From positions 16,785,001 to 16,849,000 of the forward strand of contig CM073558.1 in assembly GCA_037074615.1 (NCBI GenBank): 64,000 nucleotides of DNA, read 5' to 3'. This document shows, one piece after another, positions 24,875-38,300 of this stretch. Every line of letters starts with the position of its first letter. The stretch's first letter is position 1. The notes under the pieces were generated by a model. The model did not search any database and was not told the origin of the DNA. It saw nothing but the letters and a program-made list of their open reading frames with translations. The translations under genes and the position numbers were made by a program. The stretch comes from Leucaena leucocephala (Eukaryota; Streptophyta; Magnoliopsida; Fabales; Fabaceae).

Positions 24875-25794
24875 ACAGATCTAACCGTCTTTTTCCTGTA
24901 AGTGGTTACAAAATATTAATTAATCCACGTACATTAAAAAAAAATTTAGGTAAATATACTATTTATAAAAAAAAATAGTGTGCTATTTTTTTTTTTAAAA
25001 TCCATCTTTTTATCAATTTACAACATGGAGTTATTATCAATGTAACTTATTCAGCATACAAGAATTTAGTTATCGGATAGTTTAGGAGAAAAAATCAATT
25101 ATGAATGTAAGAGTTAGTCTTTTTATTAAATATAATTTTTTTTATTGATGACAATAATATTTAAAATATTATTAAACAATAAATATGAACATCTTTCTTA
25201 TAATGTGTTTGGCTCAACAGAAAGAGGAGAGATGAGAGATTTTAATATTATCTCGTTTGAATTTATAAAAATGAAGGGGAGATGTGGATTTTAATGCTAC
25301 ATTTTTAATTCAGGAGGGAAGAGAAAAAAAAATATTTGTATATATATAACTGTGAGATGCATAAGAGACATATTAAAGATATTAAAAAAATTATAAATAT
25401 AATAGTTCAAAAAAGATAATAAATAAATTTTTTGTAAAAATCTCATAATTATGGAGGGAAGGGTTGTTCCCTCCATTTTTAAAAACTTTTTGGTGCAAAA
25501 TAAGAAAAATTAAATAAAATTCATCTCTTACCTTCTTTTCTATTCCAAATCCCTCATACTAAATACGCCTTTAGTAAAATTTGAATATTAATTTATTACG
25601 TTATAAGGGATTAGTCTATTCATTATACTCAACCTAAATATAACGTAAAAGTTAGTTGAAAAATTTATTTTGATTCTAAATATAATATATTAATATTTTT
25701 TTACTATTTAAAATAAAAAAATAATAAATATATAAAAATAAAAAAACATAAAAGTTTAATGATAGTGTTTTTTTGGTTGGTTTTAACAAACTCA
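24875..25794. other. AT-rich spacer, no gene
   Basis: Runs of A/T and degenerate direct repeats only. It ends at the broken low-coordinate edge of gypsy element C. Confidence 0.45.
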
Positions 25795-26287
25795 AACCCT
25801 TTACCCAATAGGAGAAGAAGCCCACACACCTGTCACATGCAACCCCTTAAGACCCTCGACAATGGCATAGCAGTAACGACACATGTCAACGAGCCCTAGA
25901 TGGCAGAGCGCTACTGGTACCATGTACTTGTAACAATAGCTCAGATGATGGAAAATAGAGGTCACATTAGTGGCAAGTCTCACCATCATGAAGCCTCTCC
26001 TCTAAACTCTCATTGTCGCGGTCGCTAAATAGAATGGCAGGAGGAAGTGTTTCATAAATAAAAAGGATAGAGGGGCAGTTTGGTAATTTCATGCGTTTGA
26101 AAAAAATAAAATTCTTACTTCTGTAGGTGTTGAGATTCAAACATAGGACCTCTTACTCAGCTCTCCTGTCTCCAACCACTTAGCTAGCCACTTTCTCTTG
26201 TAATTTTACTGCAAGAATATATATATATATATATATATATTCTTAAAAAATTATTATCATATATAAATATTTTTCGGGGTCATTACA
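25795..26287 (-). repeat. Gypsy C 3' LTR, truncated
   Basis: It starts TGTAATGACCCCGAAAAATA on the minus strand, right after the polypurine run AGAGGGGAAGAA. It aligns with the first part of the 5' LTR (43690-44097), then stops near 25795. It contains an (AT)n tract at 26217-26241 and a tRNA-like A/B-box pair at 26131-26186 (minus strand). Confidence 0.85.
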
Positions 26288-26299
26288 TTCTTCCCCTCT

Positions 26300-28848
26300 T
26301 AAAAAATTCGGTCCTCTGAATTTGAAAATATGCTTACCTCAATTCTCAAACAAGTGTGGATATTTGATCTGCATCTCACTCTCCATTTTCCAAGTAGCTT
26401 ATTCCTCTGAATGATTGCGCCATAACACTTTTACCGAAGGAATCTCTTTCAATTTTAACTTTTTTACTTATCTATCAATAATAGCTACTAGATATTCATC
26501 ATAAGACAAGTCCTCATTTACATGTACCTCTTGATATTCAACGACATAAGAGGGATCATACAGATATTTTCGTAGCATTGACACATGAAACACCGGATGA
26601 ATTCCTAATAACTCTAGTGGTAGGGCTAATCGATAAGCTATAATACCCACTTTGTCCAAAATCTCAAAGGGACCAATATACCTCGGACTCAACTTGCCTT
26701 TTCTCCCAAATCTCATGACACCTTTCATTGGTGACTCTTTTAAAAATACTTTATCTCCAACCATGAATTCCAATTCTTTGCGACGATGATCCAGGTAAGG
26801 TTTCTATCGGCTCTGAGCTATCAATAACCTTTATTGAATTACTTTCACTTTCTCTTTAGCATCCTAAATCAAATCTGGTCCAAATATCTCTTTGTCACCA
26901 ACTTCAAACCATCTAATTAGAGACCTACACTATCTTCCATATAATGCTTCAAATAGTGCCATTTGAATACTTGATTGGTAGATATTATTATAAGCAAATT
27001 CCATTAGCGGAAAATGATTATACTAACTTCTACCGAAATCTATGATCATGATCTCAACATATCCTTAACTATTTGGATCGTTCTTTTGGATTGCCCATGA
27101 GTTTGAGGATGAAAGGCAGTACTTAAATTCAATTGAGTACCCAAAGTTTTCTGAAATGATTCCTAAAATCAAGAAGTGAATTGGGGCCCTCTATCTGAAA
27201 TGATAGATATTGGGACTCCGTGCAAATGCAAAATCTCCACAATATAGATCTTAGCATATCTAGCTGCACTATAAGTCATTGTTATTGGAAGAAAATGAGC
27301 CGACTTTGTTAATATGTCAACAATCACCCATATAGAGTCAAAACCTCTAACAGTACAGGATAAGCCAACAATAAAATCCATTATTATTTTTTCTCATTTC
27401 TACTAAGGTATTTCCAACCATTGCAATGGTCTTGTAGGGTTTTGATGCTCTACTTTAACTTGTTGACATAACAAACAACGTGTAACAAAGTTCACCATAT
27501 CATTCTTCATACCATGCCACCAATCCAACTGTTTCAAATCTTAGTACATCTTAGTGATTCCAAGTAGAATGATGAGCTTCTTCCAAAATTTGCTTTCCCA
27601 AATCTTGAACTTGAGGCACACAAATCCTGCCATTGTATCTCAGAACACCTCATGGTCAATCACAAATTCTATATTACTTCCCTCTTTGCCCAAATCTCAC
27701 AACTTTCATAATTTTGGATCAGAGTACTAAGCCTCCTTAATTTGATCATTTAAAGAGGAATGAGCTTGCAAATGAGCTAAAAATGCTCCTCTATCAACGA
27801 TTTCAAATACGACTCCCTGTTGCTCTACTTTATGAATTTCCTACACCAGTAGTCTTGTTTCCACATTCATATGTGCCAAGCTACCCATAGACTTTCTGCT
27901 TAAAGCATCATCACCACATTCGCTTTACTTGGATGATACAGAATTGTACAATAATAATATTTTAGCAATTCCATCCATTTTCTTTGTCTGAGATTTAGAT
28001 CCTTCTGCTAAAAAATGTACTTGAGGATGCTAAAAAATACATAGCCTAAACCAATTCGAGAAGCATCATAATACATCGTGTACCCTTTAACTCCTGAAAG
28101 TAAGCTTAAAATTGGAGCAGAAGTCAAAGACTCATTCAATTTCTGGAAACTTCCCTCACACTTATCATCCCTAATGAATTTCACATTCTTCTGAGTTAAC
28201 CTTGTAAATAGAGCAGTTATTCTTGAAAAATCCTTCACAAAATGACGGTAATAGCCTGCGAGGCCTAAGAAACTTCAAATCTCGATGACCGTTGTAAGTC
28301 GTGGCCAACTTTTGATTGCCTCAACCTTACTAGGATCAACTTGAATACTGTCTTTTGACACCACATGCCCCAAGAAAGTGACCTCATTCAACCAGAATAC
28401 ACATTTAGAAAACTTAGCATAAAGCTGTTGTTCTCTCAACCTTTGCAACACTAACCGCAAATGATGCTCATGCTCCTTCGTACTCTTGGAGTATACCAAG
28501 ATATCATCAATAAACACGATTACAAACTTATCAAAAATTCTTTGAATACCTGATTCATAAAGTCCATGAATGCTGCAGGAGTATTTATCAAACCAAAATA
28601 CATTAGTAAAAATTCATAATTACCATACTGTGTTCTAAATGCTATCTTTGGAATATCTTCCTTCTTGATCTTTAATTGATGATATCCTGATCCCAAGTCT
28701 ACCTTTGAAAAATATTGTGCTCCTTGCAACTAGTTAGAAAGGTCATCAATGCGCAGTAACGTCTACTTATTCTTTATGGTCACTTCATTAAGTTGTCGAT
28801 AGTCAATGCACAACCTGAAAGACCCATCTTTCTTTTTCACAAACAACA
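26300..28848 (-). pseudogene. Gypsy C pol remnant: RT part, RNase H, integrase, chromodomain-like end
   Basis: Reading from high to low coordinates: RT motifs YFSKVDLGSGYHQLKI (near 28700) and FIDDILVYSKSTKEHEHHL (near 28490, with the catalytic FIDD). RNase H remnants follow near 28100. Integrase core pieces MDFIVGL...IWVIVD and HGVPISIISDRGPQF lie near 27170-27380. The C-terminal block YIGPFEILDKVG...HPVFHVSMLRKY lies near 26500-26700, with EATWKMESEM further on. Frames are broken by many stops. The RT continues beyond D at 39012. Confidence 0.9.
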
Positions 28849-29438
28849 TGTTGGAAAAGTGCCCTAGGGTCCAATCATTGTTTTATGAACATTATTAATT
28901 TATGAATTTATTAATTGTGTTATCATATTATTTGCATGTTTATTGTGATGACCATCCTTGGATAATTCATGATCTTATCCTAAATGTCCCTGGTCGGTCA
29001 TCTATGTGGGAGCAAAGATGAAATAAGGCCAGTATGACTTTGAAGATGTATAGAGATACACATAGAACACAGAAAAGCTGAAGGGAATCTGCAAAAGGTT
29101 TACAGATAAGAAACTGTCAAAATAGAGACGGAGAGGACGGATTCTTGAGAAAGCCCTAGAGGGACAAGAGACGCTAGCATGTCGTTCGTGGTTGGAATGA
29201 TGTTCGTGTGGATACCAGTAGAGGAAGCTGACCTGAGTCATTGACTTCTTGCGATCGGAAAGGGAGCACGAGCCGCGGAGAGAAGCTGTGAACGTCGTGA
29301 CCAGAAGCTGTGGAAGTCACCGAGGAATACTGAGGGTAATGCTTCTTCCCACTTGACTTAAACATATACGGTACATCCTGGCAAGAAATGGAAAAAATTT
29401 TAAATTAATTTTCGCTGCGTGTCTTCCAATTTCTTACA
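28849..29438 (+). repeat. Copia D 5' LTR (590 bp, short form)
   Basis: TG...CA termini (TGTTGGAAAA ... TTTCTTACA). Its first 210 bp match one end of the 2-kb LTRs at 7334-9332 and 31892-33834, and its last 370 bp match their other end. The middle, about 1.35 kb including the palindromic array, is absent. Confidence 0.95.
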
Positions 29439-30506
29439 GTGGTATCAGAGCCATGTCGTTTTGTGTTTAAGTTAGGCTTGATTGTTGATTCATATGATAT
29501 GTGTTAGTCGTAGCCGATTATATGATATGCGTTTTATGTGTGACATATAAGGGATCCGTATTATGTATGACATAAAAGGAATATAAAAGGGAATTGAAAT
29601 CGGTGGTGATACATTTTGATACGTAGCGGGACCGCCGTGGCTACTTGTTCGTAGCTCAACATAACCATAACATATGTTATTTTATGAATGTTTTAGATTT
29701 GAAACATCAATTGCCCTGCTATTAAATCTGAACGTTGATTCTTGAATACTTGGGTATGGTGAATAATATGGCTCTAGATTGCAAGTGTTGTAATTTTTTA
29801 AATACGGCCTGCGTGTCGTGCCTTCTTATATATATACTCTCAATGTACCTTCTCTTCTCATCTCACTCCCCTCGAATGTTAAAAGAGGTTTCTATATGTA
29901 ATTTCCTTTTTCTTACTAGAGAACTCCTCTCATTGGCTTGAGTGGACTTAGGATATGTGAGCCATATTGTATCATGTTTAAATTATGCATCTTATGATTA
30001 AATTAGCACATACATATTACTTGTATGAGATACAAACTGAGAAACATGCATTCTCATAAACTAGATAGTTAAATTAAGCCCTCTAAATGAAATCTTAAGT
30101 CATAATGCCGTCAATTTATAAACACTTGTCAAAACCTCGATCGCTCAATTGTGGACTCCACCAAAGTGGGTGCTTTTGAGTTATCTTGGGGAGATAAGCA
30201 ACAGTAATGGTGCTACTCTCACATGTTTATTATTGTTTGACTTAATTGAGATTAATAAAACAGTTTTAGGTCTCAAGATTAAAAACATGACATATCATAT
30301 GATGATAGGATCCCATGAATATCTAAGAGTTACATTCGATGTAATTGGTAAAGGTGTTACCTACATAAATAACTTAATTTAAGTGTCCTGCCAAAGCGGA
30401 CTTAAGTTTGAGCCAAATATGGATCTTAGCCCACTAACTATTGCATTGAGGGTTGTTTATTTAGTGGGAGATTACTAATTAAATTGTATATTTTAATTGT
30501 AGAATC
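29439..30506 (+). other. Copia D primer-binding site and untranslated leader
   Basis: TGGTATCAGAGC at 29440-29451 is the usual primer site of plant copia elements (initiator tRNA-Met). The following kilobase up to the gag ATG (30507) has no supported coding sequence. Confidence 0.85.
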
Positions 30507-30862
30507 ATGACGACTAGTAATACTGCTATATTATCGCTGCGATCTATCCTTGAGAAGGACAAACTCAATGGGACAAACTTTCTTGACTGGTTTAGGAACT
30601 TGAGAATTGTTCTCAAGCAGGAAAGAAAGGCGTATGTTCTAGATTAACCCATTCCTGAGGAGCCAGTTGCCAATACTCCTAGAGCTAAGAGAGATGCTTA
30701 CATGAAGCATAAGGAAGACTCTGTCGATGTGGGATGCTTGATGCTAGCCTTCATGGTTTTGGAGCTCCAAAGAGATCTGGAACACATGGAGGCTTATGAG
30801 ATGATTGTGCATCTCAAGGAAATGTTCCAGCAACAGGCAAGGCAAGAAAGGTATGATGGCTG
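30507..30862 (+). pseudogene. Copia D gag, N-terminal part
   Basis: ATG 30507 starts a frame with KDKLNGTNFLDWFRNLRIVL, the conserved start of copia Gag. It contains a stop after AYVLD (near 30645), then continues with AYMKHKEDSVDVGCLMLAFM. It is cut at 30862 by the inserted LTR and resumes at 34803. Confidence 0.9.
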
Positions 30863-31520
30863 TGTAAGGAATTGGAAGACACGCAGCGGAAATTAATTTA
30901 AAAATTTTTCCATTCCTTGCCAGGATCTACCGTATGTGTTTAAGTCAAGTGGGAAGAAGCATTACCCTTAGTATGCCTCAGCGACTTCCACAGCTTCTCT
31001 CCGCGGCTGGTGATCTCTTTCCGATCGTAAGGAGACATCCACAGCTTTTCTCCGTGGCTCGTGCTCTCCTTTTGATCACAAGAAGTCGACTCCTCAGGTC
31101 ATCTTCCTCTACTGGTATCCACACGAACAGCGTTCTAACCACAAACGACGTGCTAGCGTCTCCTGTCCCTCCAAGGCTTTCTCAAGAGTTCGTCCTCTCC
31201 GTCTCTACTTTAGTAGTTTCTTATCTGTAAACTTTTTTGCAGATTCCGTTCGGCCCTTTTGTGTTATGTGTTGTGTTCAAAACGTAGCTCCTAAAATCGG
31301 ATATATAGGATACTCTGCGTTTTTCTCAACCGAATTGGATTTTGGAATCAATCTATATTAATTCCGAATACAATATCACATATTGTATAATTTGATAAGA
31401 AACTAATTAAATAAATAATGTTTATATTAAATCCGTCCCACAGATTTAATTCACCTATTTATTTAATTTAAATAAAGATAAGATTGGACTGTATTTGATT
31501 TATTCTCATAATTTAAATTT

Positions 31521-31870
31521 GAGATATCCTATCAATTTGAATTTCAAATTCAAACGTGATAGAGATTTAATTTATCCTTATAAATTAAATCTTGTAAATA
31601 TCTCTTATATGAGATATCCTATCAATTTGAATTTCAAATTCAAACGTGATAGAGATTTAATTTATCCTTATAAATTAAATCTTATAAATATCTCTTATAT
31701 GAGATATCCTATCAATTTGAATTTCAAATTCAAACGTGATAGAGATTTAATTTATCCTTATAAATTAAATCTTATAAATATCTCTTATATGAGATATCCT
31801 ATCAATTTGAATTTCAAATTCAAACGTGATAGAGATTTAATTTATCCTTATAAATTAAATCCTATATATC
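31521..31870. repeat. Four tandem 90-bp palindromic units in LTR 1
   Basis: Units start at 31521, 31611, 31701 and 31791. The period is exactly 90 bp and divisible by three, so an open frame of 133 codons with a 30-residue repeat arises. It is not a gene, because the same DNA in the solo LTR at 8004 has a 91-bp period and loses the frame. Confidence 0.9.
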
Positions 31871-31891
31871 CCTTATATATAATATATATAT

Positions 31892-33834
31892 TGTAAGGAT
31901 TGAAAGACACGCAGCGGAAATTATCTTAAAAATTTTTCATTCCTTGCCAGGATCTACCGTATGTGTTTAAGTCAAGTGGGAAGAAGCATTACCCTCAGTG
32001 TGTCTCAGCGACTTCCACAGCTTTTGGTCATGACGTTCACAGCTTCTCTCTGCGGCTCGCGCTCCCTTTCTGATCACAAGAAGTCGATGACTCAGGTCGG
32101 CTTCCTCTACTGGTATCCACACGAACAGCTTTTCAACCACGAACGATGTGCTAGCGTCTCTTGTCCCTTTAGGGCTTTCTCAAGAGTTTGTCCTCTCCGT
32201 CTCTATTTCGGCAGTTTCTTATCTGCAAACCTTTTGCAGAGTCCCCTTCGGCCTTTCTGTGTTCTATGTGTGTGTCTCTTCCAAAACGTAGCTCCTAATA
32301 TTAGATATATAGGATGCTCTGCGTTTTCCCTAACCGAAAAGGATTTTAGGAGTTAATCTTATATTAATTCTGAAAATAATATAATATCATATATTGTATA
32401 ATTTTATAAGAAACTAATTAAATAAATAATATTAAATCTGTCCCACAGATTTAATTACCTATTTATTTAACTTTAAATAAAGATGAGACTGAACTATATT
32501 TGATTTATTCTCATAAAACAAATTTGAGATATCCTATCAATTTGAATTTCAAATTCAAACATGATAGGGATTTAATTTATCCTTAAAATTAAATCTTATA
32601 AATATCTCTTATATGAGATATCCTATCAATTTGAATTTCGAATTCAAATGTGATAGAGATTTAATTTATCCTTATAAATTAAATCTTATAAATATCTCTT
32701 ATATGAGATATCCTATCAATTTGAATTTCGAATTCAAACGTGATAGAGATTTAATTTATCCTTATAAATTAAATCTTATAAATATCTCTTATATGAGATA
32801 TCCTATCAATTTGAATTTCGAATTCAAACGTGATAGAGATTTAATTTATCCTTATAAATTAAATCTCATATATCTCATATATATAATATATATATATATA
32901 CGAATATAAATATAAATACATATATATACATTCACCTGGATCATTCATTGAATCTGGACATGTCTTAGATTCAATGAATCTGGACATCATAGCTTGTGTT
33001 GGGCTATTATATGTGCGACCCTGTAGGCCCATATGAAGTTGGCAGTGGGCCATTTGCTATACTAGCCCACAAGTCGCAAGCGGTCTCTAGCAAGACATAA
33101 CGACTACCCAAATCATATGAGGATCGATAAACGATGTAACCTTTTATACAACCATATCATGTCCCTTCTGTCACGCGATATTTTGGTCATGGATGAGGCA
33201 TGGATGATGTCATCCTCCTATTCCCGACCGTTACTTTCTCGATCCCTGAGTAGTCTGACTATAGAAATCGAACTACCTTTCCATTACAGTATGGCCATAC
33301 ATTTCTCAGACTCACTCATCGAGGGGCCCAGTAATATCTCTCCACGAATGTGAGGGACAAATTCCATCTTGACCATTCACATTCCTCTACATGAAAAACC
33401 ACTAAGCCCGAATATAGTCTTTATGATCACTCGGTCAAAAGTGACTTTTGACTAGGTCAAAGCTGAGCGTTTTGTCATGTAGGAATCCATGATGATCTCA
33501 GGTCAAACGGCATATTGACATGGTTTGTATATGAGATAAGCTTATGACGTTACCCATGCAGTTCTCTCATAGCGGGTTGGTCCAACACCCTGTACTCTTA
33601 CATGTGCTTATGACTGTGATTTATATCTCTATACATCTTCAAAGTCATACTGGTCTTATTTCATCTGTGCTCCCACATAGATGATTGACCAGGGACATTT
33701 AGGATAATATCATGAATTATCCAAGGATGGTCATCATAGTAAACATGCAAATAATATGATAACTCAATTAATAAATTCATAAATCAATAATGTTCATAAG
33801 ACAATGATTGGCCCCTAGGGCACGATTTCCAACA
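31892..33834 (-). mobile_element. Copia long-form solo LTR 2, inserted in LTR 1
   Basis: Plus-strand reading starts TGTAAGGATTGAAAGACACG and ends CACGATTTCCAACA. It is flanked by TATAT at 31887-31891 and 33835-33839, a TSD in an AT-rich target. It is 1,943 bp, carries its own palindromic array (32526-32870), and has the same orientation as LTR 1 and the solo copy at 7334. Confidence 0.9.
32526..32870. repeat. Four tandem 89-90-bp palindromic units in LTR 2
   Basis: Units start at GAGATATCC near 32526, 32615, 32705 and 32795. They have the same three stem pairs as the arrays at 8004 and 31521. The 98-codon frame over it is an artefact of the period. Confidence 0.88.
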
Positions 33835-34802
33835 TATATATATATATATATATACGAATTTATATATATACGAATATAAATATAAATAAATATATACATC
33901 AACCCTGGATCATTCATTGAATCTAGACACGTCTTAGATTCAATGAATCTGGACATCATAGCTCATGTTGGGCTATTTTGTGTGCGACCCTGTAGGCCCA
34001 TATGAAGTTGGCAGTGGGCCATTTGCTATACTGGCCCACAAGTCGCAAGCGGTCTCTAGCAAGACATAACGACTACCCAAATCATATGAGAATCGATAAA
34101 CGATGTAACCTTTTATACAACCATATCATGTCCCTTCTGTCACGCGATATTTTGGTCATGGATAAGGCATGGATAATGTCATCCTCCTATTCCTGACCGT
34201 TACTTTCTCAATCCCTGAGTGGTCTGACTATAGAAATCGAACTACCTTTCCATTACAGTATGGCCATACATTTCTCAGACTCACTCATCGAGGGGCCCAG
34301 TAATATCTCTCTACGAATGTGAGGGACAAATTCCATCTTGACCATTCACATTCCTCCGCATGAAAAACCACTAAGCCCGAACATAGTCTTTATGATCACT
34401 CGGTCAAAAGTGACTTTTGACTAGGCCAAAGCTGAGCGTTTGTCATGTAGGAATCCATGATGATCTCAGGTCAAAGGGCATAGTGACATGGTTTGTATAT
34501 GAGAGAAGATTATGATGTAACCCATGCAACTCTCTCATAGCGGGTCAGTCCAACACCTTGTACTCTTACATGTGCATATGACTTTGATTTATATCTCTAT
34601 ACATCTTCAAAGTCATACTGGTCTTATTTTATCTCTGCTCCCGCACAGATGACCGACCAGGGACATTTAGGATAAGATCATGAATTATCCAAGGATGTTC
34701 ATCACAGTAAACATGCAAATAATATGATAACACAATTAATAAATTCATAAATCAATAATGTTCATAAGACAATGATTGGCCCCTAGGGCACGTTTTCCAA
34801 CA

Positions 34803-35300
34803 GGCTAAACGTGCATCAGTCAGTACTCATGTCTTAAAGATGAAGGGGTACATTGATCACCTTGAGAGGCTTGGATTTCCCATGAGCAGGAGTTAGCTAT
34901 GGATTTGATCTTGAACTCACTCCCAGAAAGTTATGACCAGTTTGTCATGAACTACAACATGAACAACATGGAGAAATCTATTTCTGAACTGCATGGGATG
35001 CTTAAAATTGCTGAGCCCAGCCTTAAGAAGAAGCCTAGTAGTGTTTTAATGGTTCAGAAAGGAAAGGGTATGAAAAAGAAAGGTAAAGGCAAGGGGAAGG
35101 GTCATGGCTCATCAGGTAAGACTAAAGAGTCAGGCAAGTCCAAAACCAAGCCTGCACCAAAGAAGGCAAAGCCTCCGAAGGAAGGAGTCTGCTTCTTCTG
35201 CAATTAACCTGGTCATTGGAAGAGGAATTGCAAACTCTACCTCGAAGATCTGAAAAAGAACAAGAAGGATAGCGGGGCTATCGCTTCAGGTATTTATGTT
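34803..35300 (+). pseudogene. Copia D gag, C-terminal part with CCHC knuckle
   Basis: Gag resumes with VLKMKGYIDHLERLGFPM, then shifts frame at about 34890 into MDLILNSLPESYDQFVMNYN, followed by a Lys-rich basic region. The zinc knuckle CFFCN-(stop)-PGHWKRNC at 35191-35232 has a TAA replacing one residue. The nucleocapsid function is therefore lost. Confidence 0.9.
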
Positions 35301-38300
35301 ATAGACATTCATCTTTCTACTTTCACCTCATGGGTATTAGATACTACGTGTGGTTCTCACATTTGTACAAATGTGCAGGGACTAAAGGACAGTAGGAAGC
35401 TGAAAAAGGGCGAGATTGACCTACGAGTTGGAAACAGAGTAAGGATTGCTGCGTTAGCTGTAGGCACTTATGAATTAGTTCTGCCCACTGGGCTTTTGTT
35501 AGTTTTGAACAATTGCTATTATGTTCCTGCTTTAAGTAGTAACATTGTTTCACTTTCTTATTTGGATAAGGAAGGTTTCACTTCCATTGCTGGGAATAGT
35601 AAATGTTCTATTTATCGTAATGATGTTTTCTATGCTCATGGTGATTTGCATGTTGATAATTACATATTAAATTTGGAACAACCCAATCATGGAAATATCT
35701 ATAACATAACCACCAAAAGGGTCAAACCAAATGATTTGAATCCCACATACCTCTGGCACTGTCGTCTGGGCCACATAAATGAGAAACGTATTTCCAAACT
35801 CCATCGAGATGGATTTCTCAACTCATTTGATTTTGAATCATATGACACTTGCGAGTCTTGCTTGTTAGGAAAGATGACAAAGTCACCTTTCACTGGGCAC
35901 AGTGAGAGGGCCACTGATTTATTGGGCCTCATACATACAGATGTGTGTGGACCGATGAACACAAATGCCAGAGGAGGTTATTCGTACTTCATAACATTCA
36001 TAGATGATTTCAGTAGATATGGGTACATCTATCTGATGAAACATAAATCTGAATCTTTTGAAAAGTTCAAGATATTTCAAAATGAAGTACAAAACCAGCT
36101 TGGCAAAACAATTAAAGCACTTCGATCTGATCGGGGTGGTGAATATTTGAGCCAAGAGTTCATAGATCATCTCAGGAGTTGTGGGATAGTCTCACAATTG
36201 ACTTCTCCAGAGACACCACAATGGAATGACGTTTCTGAATGGAGGAATTGAACACTATTAGATATGGTTCGATCCATAATGAGTCGAACAGATCTTCCGC
36301 CCTCCTTTTGGGGCCATGCCCTAGAGACAGCTGCGTTCACACTTAATCGTGTTCTATCTAAGGCAATTGAAAAGACTCCGTATGAGATATGGACTGGGAG
36401 GACGCCTAGTTTGTCTTTCCTCAAGATTTGGGGATGCGAGGTCTATGTTAAGCAACAAGCCTTAGACAAATTAGCGCCCAAATCCTCAAAGTGCCTTTTT
36501 GTGGGATATCCTAAGGAAATCAAGGGATATTACGTCTACAACCCTGCTGATAACAAAGTATTTGTTGTCAGAAATGGTATCTTTCTCGAATGAGAATTTA
36601 TCTCTAAAAGAACCAGTGGGAGTAAGGTACACCTTGAAGAAGTTTGAGAGCCACAAGACACCACAGAACTGCAGATGGAAAATAGAGAAGACTCACAACA
36701 AGTTGTTGAGACTCTTCAAGTCACGCAAGGTCCACGGAAGTCTAATAGGACACGACTTCAGCCTCAGAGATATGGATTTCTGATTTCTGACAGTCGTGAT
36801 GTGTTACTCATTGAGCATAATGAGCCAACTACCTATCGAGAAGCTATAGTGGGACCAAACTCTGAAAAGTGGCTTAATGCCATGAAGTCTGAAATGCAAT
36901 CCATGTACGACAATAAGGTTTGGACCTTAGTTGACCCGCCTGAAGGTGTAAAAATCGTCGGGTGCAAGTGGGTTTTTAAGGAGAAAACTGACATAGATGG
37001 CAATGTAAATGTCTTCAAGGCACGACTGGTTGTAAAGGGATTTACTCAAACTCATGGTGTGGACTATGATGAGACCTTTTCCCCAGTTACAATGGCTAAA
37101 TCAATCAGAATTCTCTTTGCCATAGCAGCATATTATGATTATGAAATATGGCAGATGGACGTTAAGACAGCCTTCCTTAATGGAAAGCTCCTTGAGGATG
37201 TGTACATGACACAACCTGAAGGGTTTGTGCGTTCCGAGGACTCTGGTAAAGTGTGCAAGCTTCAAAGGTCCATTTATGGACTGAAGCAAGCCTCTCGGAG
37301 TTAGAATCATCGTTTTGATGAAGTAGTCAAAGAGTTTGGATTTCTTCAAAATATTGATGAACCTTGTGTGTACAAGAAGGTTAGTGGGAGCACAGTTGTG
37401 TTTTTGGTACTCTATGTCGATGGCATCCTACTTATTGGGAATGACATTCCTACCTTACAGATTGTCAAGTCTTGGTTAGGAAAGTCTTTCTCGATGAAAG
37501 ACTTGGGTGAAGCCACCTACATCCTAGGAATCAGGATCTATAGAGATAGATCTAAAAGACTTCTAGGACTCAGTCAGAGTACATACATAGACAAAATACT
37601 GCATAGGTTCAGTATGCACGAATCAAAGAGGGGTTTCATACCCATGTCTCATGGTAGTCACCTCAGCAAAGATCTGTGTCCTAGTACATCTGATCAGCGA
37701 GGTCGCATGAGTAAAGTTCCATATGCCTCGGCCATAGGATCTATCATGTACGCCATGTTATGTACTCGACCGGATGTCTCGTTTGCCTTAAGTATGACTA
37801 GCAGATATCAACAGGACCCTGGTGAGGGCCATTGGACTGCTGTCAAGAATATCCTTAAGTACTTAAGAAGGACTAAGGACTTATTCTTGGTCTATGGTGG
37901 ATTGGATGACGAACTCTATGTAACTGGTTACACAGACGTGAGTTTCTAAACTGACCAGGACGACCAAAAATCGCAGTTTGGATATATATTCCTCCTCAAT
38001 AATGGAGCAGTAAGCTGGAAGAGCTCTAAGCTGGGTACTGTAGCAAATTCTGCAACGGAAGCTGAGTATATAGCAGCATCTGATGTAGCTAAGGAAGCCG
38101 TTTAGATCAGGCAGTTTATCACGGATCTAGGGGTGATACCTACCATCTCAGATCTAATAACTTTGCTCTGTGACAATAGCGGTGCCATTGCACAGGCCAA
38201 AGAGCCTAGGTCACATCAAAGGACCAAGCATATACTCAGGCGATTTCATCTCATCAGAGAAATCAATGATAGAGGTGATATAAAAATATGCAAAGTAGTA

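Larger units (their letters stand above)
30863..34802 (-). mobile_element. Copia long-form solo LTR 1, interrupted by LTR 2
   Basis: Plus-strand reading starts TGTAAGGAATTGGAAGACAC (30863) and ends ACGTTTTCCAACA (34802), so orientation is minus. TSD is GGCTG/GGCTA (30858-30862, 34803-34807) with one change. It is split at 31891 by LTR 2 and resumes at 33835; its own length is about 1.99 kb. It lies in the gag gene of copia D, whose LTRs are an internally deleted relative. No internal element sequence is present. Confidence 0.9.

Noticed and set aside
31495..31896. 133-codon frame with 30-residue repeats (also 32613-32909)
   Set aside because: It follows the 90-bp palindromic array of an LTR. 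The sister array at 8004 has a 91-bp period and no long frame, so there is no protein selection.
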